Shown piece by piece: positions 36,546 to 44,900 of a stretch of 64,000 bases of DNA. Made by a program: the position numbers and the translations under genes. This DNA is from Ga0077536 sp943370145. GTDB lineage: Bacteria; Pseudomonadota; Gammaproteobacteria; Ga0077536. The stretch covers positions 1-64,000 of the forward strand of contig CALRPY020000003.1 of the NCBI GenBank assembly GCA_943370145.1, given 5' to 3'. The notes beneath the pieces were generated by a model. The model was not told the origin of the DNA. It made no database searches and saw nothing but the letters and a program-made list of their open reading frames with translations. How positions within the stretch are numbered: the first letter of the stretch is position 1; each line of letters opens with the position of its first letter.

Positions 36546-36567
36546 ACGCCGCCGCGCTCACCCCGCC

Positions 36568-37194
36568 TCAGCGCAATCCCAGCCGAGCGAGCGCCGCCGC
36601 GTGCGCCTGCAGATCGCGGGCATCATCGACGTCATGGCGCAGGGGCAGCGCACGCCAGGTCCGGCGCGCCCGCACCAGCCGCTCGATCGTCTGCGCGTAC
36701 ACCCCGCCCGTGCTCCAGTCGATGTCGCGAAACAGCGCACCGTCCGCCTCGCGCAGGCCAATCAGCCAGTAGCCGCCGTCCGCCGTCGGTCCCAGCACGA
36801 CCTCCGCGTCGCTGGCCAGCCAGTGCGCCGCCAGCGCGAGATCGCCGCTCGTGATGTCGACGAGATCCGCCCCCATCAGCAGCACCCGCGGATGGGAGCG
36901 CAACACCTCGGCGCAAGCCGCGTGCATGCGCAGCCCGAGGTCCCGCGTCGCGCATTGCTCGGCTATCGCGAAGCCGCGCGCGGCGTCGTGCGCGCTGAAG
37001 TAGTCGGACCCGCCGCGATCGGCCGCATACAGGAAACGGGGGGAAACCGGCGCGGCGGCCGCGACGGCGAGCGCATGCGCGAGCAGGGCCTCGTAGACGC
37101 GCAGCGCGCCGCTGGCGCCCAGTGCGGGTATCAAGCGAGTCTTGACCGCACCCGCGACCGGCGCGCGCGCGAACAGGACGAGCGCCGTACTCAT
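36568..37194 (-). CDS. TIGR04282/DUF2064 family nucleotidyl/glycosyltransferase-like protein
   Basis: 208 aa with a GT-A-like fold: ALVLFARAPVAGAVKTRLIP at the N-terminus, LMGADLVDITSGDLALA and LGPTADGGYWLIGL in the core. This family is often found next to TIGR04283 glycosyltransferases and ArsS. The ATG at 37194 overlaps the upstream stop as ATGA. Its role is inferred to be in arsenosugar or related glycoside formation; the exact reaction is unknown. Third gene of the arsS unit and convergent with ycgR. Confidence 0.8.
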   Translation of the reverse strand: MSTALVLFARAPVAGAVKTRLIPALGASGALRVYEALLAHALAVAAAAPVSPRFLYAADRGGSDYFSAHDAARGFAIAEQCATRDLGLRMHAACAEVLRSHPRVLLMGADLVDITSGDLALAAHWLASDAEVVLGPTADGGYWLIGLREADGALFRDIDWSTGGVYAQTIERLVRARRTWRALPLRHDVDDARDLQAHAAALARLGLR

Positions 37195-37889
37195 CGCACC
37201 TGCCGATACCAGCGCGCGAGGCGCTGCGCGTCGACCCCGAGGAAATAGGCGAAGCGCAGTCCCCACATCAGCAGGACCGTGCGCAGCACACCGCCCTGCT
37301 CCCAGCGCCGCCCTGAAGTCGTCACGCGGGCACGCAGGCAGCGCGGCGACCGCAGGCGGCGCAGGCGCTTCGACAGGGCGATGTCCTCCATCAGGGGCTG
37401 GGACGGAAAACCGCCGCAGCGCTCGAACAGGTCGCGCGTGACGAAGATGGCCTGGTCCCCGGTCGCCACCGCGGTGATACGCGAGCGCCAGTTCATCATC
37501 GCGGCGATCACGGGCAGCAGGCCGTGCCGCCCATCGAGCCGGACGTCGAAACGGCCCCAGGTCTCGGGGCCGCGCGCGCAGTCCTCCAGCAGCACGCGAG
37601 CGCCGACAGGCAGGCTGGTGTCAGCGTGCAGGAACAGCAGCAGGGGGCCTCGGCTCGCCGCGGCGCCCGCGTTCATCTGCGCCGCACGGCCGCGCGGCGC
37701 GGTGAGCAGTCGATCGCACAGCGGCGCGGCCAGTTCGCGTGTACGGTCCGCGCTACCGCCGTCGACGACCACCAGTTCGGCGCCGGCGCGCCGCCACGCC
37801 TGGAGCGGCGCGAGCGTGCGCTCGATGCCGGCAGCCTCGTCGAGCACCGGCATCACGATCGAGATCGAGGGGACACCGCCCGCGTTCAC
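37191..37889 (-). CDS. TIGR04283 family GT2 glycosyltransferase (arsenosugar cluster type)
   Basis: 232 aa GT2 enzyme. SISIVMPVLDEAAGIERTL, VVVDGGSADRTRELA and FLHADTSLP (metal-binding acidic region) form the donor site; VATGDQAIFVTRDLFERCGG and PLMEDIALSKRLRR follow. The start is probably GTG at 37889, overlapping the ArsS stop as GTGA. The C-terminus has a hydrophobic patch (VLLMWGLRFAYFLGV), perhaps membrane-associated. Members beside ArsS are annotated as arsenosugar biosynthesis glycosyltransferases; that is family context, not direct proof. Confidence 0.82.
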   Translation of the reverse strand: MNAGGVPSISIVMPVLDEAAGIERTLAPLQAWRRAGAELVVVDGGSADRTRELAAPLCDRLLTAPRGRAAQMNAGAAASRGPLLLFLHADTSLPVGARVLLEDCARGPETWGRFDVRLDGRHGLLPVIAAMMNWRSRITAVATGDQAIFVTRDLFERCGGFPSQPLMEDIALSKRLRRLRSPRCLRARVTTSGRRWEQGGVLRTVLLMWGLRFAYFLGVDAQRLARWYRQVR

Positions 37890-38860
37890 GGCGCGGCGAG
37901 CGCGCCCCCGCAGCTGCTGCCCTGGCCGGCGGTGCATCCGTAGCAGTGCGCGGCGACGGCGATGTCTTCTCCCTCGATGTCGCGACCGATCAACGACGAC
38001 AGATGCACGCCACTCGCGCGCCCGGCGAACGGCATGCCCAGCATCTGGTTGAAGTCGCAGTCGTAAACGTAGCCGCGCCAGTCGATGCTGATGAGGCTGC
38101 GGCACATCACCGCGTCGAGATTCTCGGCGCGGTGCGCGCCGACGAGGAGTTGCAGATAGTCCTCGTAGCGGCCGTCGCGTTCGAGCGCGTGGCGGAAACG
38201 TGCGATAGGCATGTTCGCGAGGGTCAGCAACTGATTGAAGCGCACCCCGAAGTCCGCTGCCAGTCGGGACTTGTAGACCGCTTCGAGCGGCGCCTGCGCG
38301 GGCGGCAGGTGCGGCCCGACGGGGTTGTAGACGAGGTCGAGCTCGAGTCCGCTGTCCGGCTCGCCGTAGCCCAGCGCGTTCAGCCGGCGCAGGCCCTCGA
38401 TGCTCCGCGCGAACACGCCGTGGCCGCGCTGAGCGTCGACATTCTCCGGCCCGTAGCAAGGGAGCGAGGCGACGACGCGCACGCGCTGCGCGGCGAGGAA
38501 TCCGGCGAGCGTCTCCTGTCCCTGCTCACCCAGTATCGTCAGGTTGCAGCGATCGATCACCGCGAGCCCCAGCGCCCGCGCGCGCTGCACGAGTTCGCGG
38601 AAATGCGGATTGAGCTCGGGCGCGCCACCGGTCAGGTCGAGGGTGGTCGGCCGCGCATGAGCCGCGCAGGAGAGCACCAGCTCGATGGTTTCGCGGCTCA
38701 TCTCCTCGGTGCGTAACGGACCGGCATCGACGTGGCAATGGGTGCAGGCCTGGTTGCAGCGGTAACCCAGATTGACCTGCAGCGTCGTCAGCCGGCCGCG
38801 CCGCAAGGCCGGAAAGGCGGGCAACGCAGGCACGGGACGGCGTTCGTGGGGACTGTTCAT
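37886..38860 (-). CDS. arsS: Arsenosugar biosynthesis radical SAM protein ArsS
   Basis: 324 aa. The radical-SAM cluster motif CNQACTHC has cysteines at 35, 39 and 42. LDLTGGAPELNPHFRELV is the glycine-rich SAM-binding segment. The C-terminal DUF3641-type region contains DFNQMLGMPF and ends HCYGCTAGQGSSCGG. ArsS joins the 5'-deoxyadenosyl group of SAM to methylated arsenic in arsenosugar synthesis. The start MNSPHERRP at 38860 is chosen; a longer frame to 39001 runs toward the tRNA. No arsM methyltransferase or arsenic resistance gene is in the window. Confidence 0.87.
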   Translation of the reverse strand: MNSPHERRPVPALPAFPALRRGRLTTLQVNLGYRCNQACTHCHVDAGPLRTEEMSRETIELVLSCAAHARPTTLDLTGGAPELNPHFRELVQRARALGLAVIDRCNLTILGEQGQETLAGFLAAQRVRVVASLPCYGPENVDAQRGHGVFARSIEGLRRLNALGYGEPDSGLELDLVYNPVGPHLPPAQAPLEAVYKSRLAADFGVRFNQLLTLANMPIARFRHALERDGRYEDYLQLLVGAHRAENLDAVMCRSLISIDWRGYVYDCDFNQMLGMPFAGRASGVHLSSLIGRDIEGEDIAVAAHCYGCTAGQGSSCGGALAAP

Positions 38861-39014
38861 GGAAACCTCGGCTCTGGCGCACGGCGCCCGAGCCGCGATG
38901 ATTGCAACCGCGCGGGACCGAGGCAACGGGCGCGCCGCCTCGTGACGGATGAAATTGCATCGAAGGGCTGGCGCCGCGCGAAATCGCCCGTTAAAATTCA
39001 CGCTCTACTCGTGT

Positions 39015-39090
<76 letters not shown>

Positions 39091-39546
39091 CTTCTTCTCG
39101 CAATTACTCTTTCTCAACCGACCGCCTGGCACGCAAGCCGCGGCCCAAGCGCTGTACGCGTGCGTCCCACCGCAACCAGCCCGCTGAAGCGCTTGCGCGC
39201 ATTCCCGGGCCGCACCTGCAATTGCCCGCTTCGAGCCGTTTTCGGCGCGCCGCTTGCGCGCCCGGCTCGACACGTCGGACCCGTCGCGCGTCGCCAGCCA
39301 CCGGAGGCCCCGCTGCGGGCAGCGCCGGGCAGCGCCGGGCAGCCCGGCTGTGGCCGCCCGGCCGAATGCAGCGGGCAATCACGACCTCTCCATCCCATCC
39401 GAGCCCCCTTGCCCCCGCGTGCTCCACGCGCGACCTCAAAGATTCGGTTTCACTATCCGGCCCAGAATGACGGAGCTCACTTAACTCCATAGCTTTTGAG
39501 GCGATATTAGCGTTTGAAGACTAATATCCACCCAAGAGAGGTGATC
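39091..39546. promoter_or_regulatory. Gene-free stretch with an AT-rich inverted repeat before paralogue A
   Basis: Most of this 456-nt stretch shows no gene; a GGGCAGCGCC unit repeats at 39318-39345. Near its end GATATTAG (39503-39510) and CTAATATC (39521-39528) form a perfect 8-bp inverted repeat with a 10-nt spacer, 19 nt before the start of the next gene. It may be an operator. Confidence 0.5.
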
Positions 39547-39951
39547 ATGGGGCAAGCCCAATACACGATGCTGCGCGAGCAATTGGCGGAGGCGTTGCTG
39601 CGCGCGGCCGAACACCATGAAACTGGCCGTTTTGACGCCATCGAGGAGGGTTACAAGGCCCTCGAAAGCGAGCTTCGCCAGCACGGCGACGCGCACTTCC
39701 AGAAGCTACACTGCGCGCTCAATTTCTGGGACGGCTGGATTTTCGCCCACGGGACAGGATGGGTCGAGCACCAGCAGTTCCCGCGCGATGCATGGCCCGC
39801 GCTGGCGCGCTCCGTTGCCGCGGATCTGCTCGCAGACCGCGAAATTTCCGAGCCACGCGTGCGCTTCGAGTTCGACCTGACCGCGACCCTGCAACTCCCA
39901 AAGGGCTCTCTCAGGAATCCCTGGGCTTACTTCGACACGTCGGATCGGTAG
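39547..39951 (+). CDS. Conserved unknown protein, paralogue A of a local three-member family
   Basis: 134 aa, soluble, no signal peptide. I do not recognise the family. It shares a pattern with genes at 40866 and 41373: Y-x-x-LR-x-QL near the N-terminus, QKL-x-x-AL-x-F-x-(D)-x-W-I in the middle, and VAADL-x-ADR-x-(I/V)-x-(D/E)-x-RVR-x-x-(F/Y)-DL near the C-terminus. The ATG at 39547 has AGAGAGGTG just before it and lines up with the starts of the other two; an earlier ATG at 39514 lacks this. The AT-rich leader with an inverted repeat suggests a regulated gene. Function unknown. Confidence 0.75.
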   Translation: MGQAQYTMLREQLAEALLRAAEHHETGRFDAIEEGYKALESELRQHGDAHFQKLHCALNFWDGWIFAHGTGWVEHQQFPRDAWPALARSVAADLLADREISEPRVRFEFDLTATLQLPKGSLRNPWAYFDTSDR

Positions 39952-40123
39952 GACAGCGCGCGACCTGCCGACCCGGCGCGGTGGCCGACTGGGGACTGGC
40001 CTGCCCCTGCCCGTGCCGGCGTGAGTTCAGCTCGTGGCGGTCGCGTGGCATGCTTCCCAAGTCAGTGGACCAAGCTGCGGCGTGCCTGCCGCCCCCCTCT
40101 CCCCGGAACGAAGGAGTCTGCAG

Positions 40124-40633
40124 ATGAGCAACCCGCTTGCCGACGCGATCAGCGCGGCCGACCGTAAATTCCGTGGCGATGCCGCGCGGGCCCGGGCGAC
40201 CTTCACGTCGCAATCCCGGCTTGGTGAAGGCTTTCGCTCAGAGGTCAGATTGCGCGGCCATACGCTGACCGTCGACGAACCCCATGGCATCGGGGGCGGT
40301 GATGCGGGCCCGACGCCGGTAGAACTCGTGCTCGCGGCGCTCGGCAGTTGCCAGGAAATCACCTATCGCGCCTTCGCGACCGCGCTCGGCATTCCGCTGG
40401 CGGGCGTGGCGGTCACGGTCGAGGGCGACATCGACTTTCGTGGTTTCTTCGCGATTGACGACAGCATCCGACCGGGCTTCGGGGGCATTCGTGTGCACGT
40501 GAAGCTCGACTCGACGGCAAGCGAACAGGAGCTGCAGCGCCTGATGGATATCGTCAATCGGCATTGCCCCGTGCTGGACATGCTGACGACCCCGGTGCCC
40601 ACCGCCACGACCATGAGCCGCGAGGCCGACTGA
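40124..40633 (+). CDS. OsmC/Ohr family peroxiredoxin-like protein
   Basis: 169 aa. The two family cysteines are in AALGSCQEITYRAFA and NRHCPVLDML, where they form the peroxidatic/resolving pair that reduces organic hydroperoxides. GGGDAGPTPVELVLAAL is the usual preceding block. It resembles the YhfA/OsmC-like branch more than Ohr. AAGGAG at 40111-40116 serves the ATG at 40124. It sits between paralogues A and B, and may be co-transcribed with A. Confidence 0.85.
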   Translation: MSNPLADAISAADRKFRGDAARARATFTSQSRLGEGFRSEVRLRGHTLTVDEPHGIGGGDAGPTPVELVLAALGSCQEITYRAFATALGIPLAGVAVTVEGDIDFRGFFAIDDSIRPGFGGIRVHVKLDSTASEQELQRLMDIVNRHCPVLDMLTTPVPTATTMSREAD

Positions 40634-40769
40634 GCGCGCTGACCGCCGGCGTTCGCGGCAACCCGCATCGTCCCGCACTGCCGGAATCGACGCGCGACCC
40701 GGTCCCGTTTACCTGCCCCCGGGCTGGCCTGCCGTGGCGCCAGGCCAGCATCATCGCTCGAAACGCCAA

Positions 40770-40852
40770 AATCACTTAATTAATTGATATTAAATAAATT
40801 ATAAAATTTCAATCCTTCAGGTCGATAACAGCGAAAGCAACGAAAAAGACCC
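40770..40852 (+). promoter_or_regulatory. AT-rich promoter-like region before paralogue B
   Basis: In otherwise GC-rich sequence, 40777-40812 is almost pure A/T (TTAATTAATTGATATTAAAT then AAATTATAAAATTTC). TTGATATTAAATAAATTATAA offers several -10-like TATAAA/TAAATT boxes. No exact promoter is claimed. Confidence 0.45.
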
Positions 40853-40865
40853 GGAGGAAGTGACC

Positions 40866-41294
40866 ATGCACGACGGTGATTACGGCGCACTGCGCACGCG
40901 GCTGGCGGCATCCCTGAAACGCGACGCCGCGCTGCATCGGCTGGGACAGCCCGACAGGATAGGCCTCGGCTACGCGGCGCTGCGGGCGGCGCTGCTGGTG
41001 GGACGCGATCAGCGTCGCCAGAAGCTTGGCGTCGCACTCGATTTCTGGGACGCGTGGATCACGGCGCGGGACACCCGGTGGGTGCAGTACGACCACGTGC
41101 CTGCGGACCTTTGGCCGACGCTGGCGCTCGTGGTGGCGGCCGATCTCCACGCCGACCGTGACGTCACGGATCAGCGCGTGCGGCTCGCCTACGACCTGTC
41201 GATGACCTTCCAGCTCCCGCCGGGTTTGCTGCAGGGTCGGCTCGCCGGCATGTCCGATGCGAGCAGCGGCGCCGCCGAACACGCACTCGGGTGA
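40866..41294 (+). CDS. Conserved unknown protein, paralogue B of a local three-member family
   Basis: 142 aa. Shares with A and C the blocks DQRRQKLGVALDFWDAWITA and LVVAADLHADRDVTDQRVRL. B and C are closer to each other (both have SLKRDA/VLKRDA, GLH/ALH-x-L and LALVVAADL). GGAGGAAG ends at 40860, giving a good distance to the ATG at 40866; a GTG at 40860 is the alternative. The C-terminal ~20 residues (MSDASSGAAEHALG) are not shared. Convergent with paralogue C, with 78 nt between. No function can be given. Confidence 0.75.
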   Translation: MHDGDYGALRTRLAASLKRDAALHRLGQPDRIGLGYAALRAALLVGRDQRRQKLGVALDFWDAWITARDTRWVQYDHVPADLWPTLALVVAADLHADRDVTDQRVRLAYDLSMTFQLPPGLLQGRLAGMSDASSGAAEHALG

Positions 41295-41372
41295 ACGCCT
41301 GATGCCGGGGCCGGCGCCCGTCCGCGCGCGAACGCTCCGACGCGTTCGGCCGGGCGCGCGACGGACCCGCGC

Positions 41373-41798
41373 TCAGTCCTCGAAATCGAATTCCTGGAAC
41401 GGCATGTCGACGACGCTCGCCGCCCGATGGAGCCCGAAACTCCGCGGCCGTTCGAGGCTTGCGGTCAGGTCGAACGCGCGCCGCACGCGCGGATCCGTGA
41501 TGTCACGGTCGGCGTCGAGATCGGCCGCCACGACGAGCGCCAGCGCCGGCCGCAGGAACTCCGGGATCTGGTCGTGTTCGAGCCAGTCGGTGTTGCGCGC
41601 AAGGATCCACGCGTCCCGGAAATTGAGCGCGACAATCAGCTTCTGGTAGCGCTGGTCGCCGCCGAAGCGCAGCGTCGACTGCACCTCCATGTAACCGGCG
41701 CCAATGCGTTCATAACGTTTGAGCTTGTGCAGCCCGGCGTCCCGTTTGAGGACCGCCGACAGCTGCTCCCTGATGGCCAGGTATTCCGATTCGCCCAT
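41373..41798 (-). CDS. Conserved unknown protein, paralogue C of a local three-member family
   Basis: 141 aa. Key blocks: YLAIREQLSAVLKRDAGLHK, QRYQKLIVALNFRDAWILAR, LVVAADLDADRDITDPRVRR, AFDLTASLERPRS. It has an acidic, aromatic tail (FQEFDFED). Upstream on the minus strand an AT-rich stretch (41869-41899) could hold the promoter. It lies downstream of the hybrid histidine kinase on the same strand with a 153-nt gap. The conserved Trp, Asp and Arg positions suggest a folded domain of ~115 residues. Confidence 0.75.
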   Translation of the reverse strand: MGESEYLAIREQLSAVLKRDAGLHKLKRYERIGAGYMEVQSTLRFGGDQRYQKLIVALNFRDAWILARNTDWLEHDQIPEFLRPALALVVAADLDADRDITDPRVRRAFDLTASLERPRSFGLHRAASVVDMPFQEFDFED

Positions 41799-41951
41799 GC
41801 ACCCTCCCCCAGGAACGCGGCACCATGCCGCGTCGAGCGTCTCCTCAGCGGCAGATTGGGGGGAGGTTAATCTTTTTTATTTTTCAATCGTTTCAAAACG
41901 CTCAGAGCCCTGCACATCCCATTCCCAGGAGCGCGATTGCAGGCCGCCGAA

Positions 41952-44900
41952 TCAACGCCGGCGGAGACGCTGGTCCAATGCGCGGAGCAGGTAGTCCAAC
42001 TCGGCGGCCATCGAGTTGTACAGGGCATCGATCTCCACCCGCGCCCGCCGCTCGCTCAGCGCCTTTTCCAGGGCCAGGGCCGACAGTTGCACCTGCTGGG
42101 CGCCGACCTGCGCCGCGGCACCCTTCAGCTGGTGCGCGAGCAGACAGCCCTGTTGGCCATCACCGGCATCGATGGCCTCGCCGATCCGGCGCGGATAGTC
42201 GCGGTGGAAATCGGCGAACTTCCGCACCAACCCGACGTACAGGGACACCTGGCCGGACGCGAAGCGGAGGCCCCTCTGGACGTTGAGGCCCGGCACGCCT
42301 TCGAGCCCGGTCCGGGATTGGTCTGCCGGCACCGGTTCGACGGGGCTCGGCACCGCTGCGGCAGCAGCCGCGGGCGCGAGCCAGCGCGACAGCGTGGCGC
42401 CCAGCTGCTTCGGGTCGATCGGTTTCGCAAGATAATCGTTCATGCCGGCATCGAGGCAGCGCTCGCGGTCGCCAGGCAGCGCGTTCGCGGTCATCGCCAC
42501 GATCGGGAGCGCCGCCCTGCCTGGCAGCCCACGGATCCGGCGGGTGGCCTCCAGTCCCCCCATCAGCGGCATCTGCATGTCCATCAGCACGAGCGCGTAG
42601 TCACCCTCGCGCACCCGCTCGACGGCTGACGCGCCATCCGTCGCGACATCGACGTCAAGTTCATGCTCGGCCAGCAGCGCGAGCATCACGTCGCGATTCA
42701 TCTCGTGGTCTTCCACCAGCAGGACGCGGGCGCCGGCCAGGGCCGGCAGCGGCGCAGCCGCGGCCGAGGCGGGAACCATGGCGCGCGCCATGGCCTCCAG
42801 CAGGGCCTGGCGCGTCACCGGCTTGACGAGGGTTGCGGGCACACCGTCCCGCGACGCGGCAGGCAGCGCCGGCGCCCCGGCGCGTACCAGCAGCAGGAGC
42901 CTTGGCGCCGTCGCGAGCGCGAGCCTGTCCAGTGCCGCCGCAGCCGTCGAGCCAGGCAGGTCAGGCAGCGCCTCGTCAAGCAGGCACAGCTGGTATGGCC
43001 GGGCCTGCTCCTCGGCGGCGCGCAGCGCCGCGAGCGCGGCGCCCCCCTCACCTTTGCTCATGACATCGCAGCCGGCCGCGACGAGCATGCCGCGCAGCGC
43101 CTGCGCCGTGCGCGCATTCGGGCTCGCCACCAGCACCCGCCAACCCGCATACGCGGCGGCAGCGCTAGCCCCCGTCATGCGTTCGACGCCGAGCCGCGCC
43201 GTGAACCAGAAGCACGAGCCCTTGCCGACTTCACTCTCGACACCGACGTCGCCGTCCATCAGCTGGGCAAGCCGCTTGGCGATTGCGAGGCCAAGACCGG
43301 CCCCCGCGAAGCGCCGTGTCGCCGGGGGATCCACCTGCTGGAAACTCTCGAAGAGGAGAGGTTCGCGCCCCGCTTCGATGCCGACACCCGTATCGCGCAC
43401 GTCAAAGCGCAGCAGCACGTCCCCGTCGAGATGCTCGACGACGCTCACCGCCACGACGATTTCGCCCTGTTCGGTGAACTTCACGGCGTTGTTCAGGTAA
43501 TTCGTGAGCACCTGCCCAAGCCGCAGCGGATCGCCGACAACATGCATCGGCACCTCGGGCGCACAGTCGAAAATCAGCTCCAGCCCCTTGCTCGCAGCCG
43601 CTGCCGCGACCACCGTGACGGCGTTGGACACCACCTGCTCGAGCGCGAACGGAACGCGCTCGAGCTGCAGCTTGCCGGATTCGGTCCGCGACACGTCGAG
43701 GATGTCGTTGATGATCGAAAGCAGACGCTGGCTCGACGCGCCGATCTGCTCGAGGTGCTGGCGCTGCCGCGCGTCGACCCCGGTCTTCAGCAGCAGGTGG
43801 GTCATGCCGATCACGGCGTTCATCGGCGTCCGGATCTCGTGGCTCATGTTGGCGAGGAAATCGGCCTTGGCGCGCGCGGCCTCCTCCGCAAGGTCGCGCG
43901 CGCGCCGCGTCTCCTCCAGCACCCGGTGCTCGGCGGTGATGTCCTCGAAGGTCGCCACGAAAGTGCCTTCCGCCACGTCCTCGATCGCGAGTGGCTGCGC
44001 GGCGATGCGTCCCCAGAATGTCGTACCGTCACGGCGCACCAGCATGTGCTCCGTCTGGAAGGAGCCGGTCAGCCGGATGTTGGCCTCGCACTCGCGAGCG
44101 CAGCCTTCGAAATCGGCCTGGTCTGCGAACAGGCAGTTCATGTGCCGGCCGTCCATCTGCTGCTCGTCGTAACCGAACATCTCCCTGAAGCGACGGTTCA
44201 CGGCAACGGCCATGAAATTGTTGATGACCAGGATTCCGCAGCCGACAGTATCGAAGATCGCCTGCTGCTCGGCGTTCGAGCGACGCAGCGACAGGGAGCG
44301 GGTTTCAAGTTGCCGGGTGCGTTCGGAGACGATGCGCTCGAGCTGATCGCGACGTCGCGCCAGTTCGGCCTGCGCCTGCTTGAAGTCGGTGATGTCGCGC
44401 AGCGCCGCGTGAATGACCCCCGCGCCGTCAACCCGGATCAGCGTCAGGCTCACCTCGGCAAGGAAGGTCTGGCCATCGCCACGCTGCATCATCCACTCGA
44501 GCCGCAGGGAGCCCGTGCGCTCGACCTCGGCGAGTGCGCGCGCGGCCTTCGCGGCGGACGCCTCGCCGTCGGGCTGGAACGCCGGCGCGAAGTCGCGCGG
44601 CGCGAGGCCGATCATGTCTTTCATGTCGCGCACGCCCAGTTGCGCAAGCGCCGCCTGGTTCGCCGCGATGTACCGCCCGTCCTCGAGCAGCACCACCGCC
44701 TGCCGGGTGTCTTCGAACAGCACCCGGAAGCGTTCCTCGCTTTCCCGCAGCAGCTGCGCCGCGCCCAGCCTGTCGACGGTGCTGGAGATGCGCTCCGCGA
44801 TCGCGTCAAGCAGCTGCCGCTCCTCGCGCGTGAACGGCCCGTCGTCCCGGGTCGGCCGCGGCACCACGTAGCCCACCGCCACGCCGCCGTGGGTCGTGCC

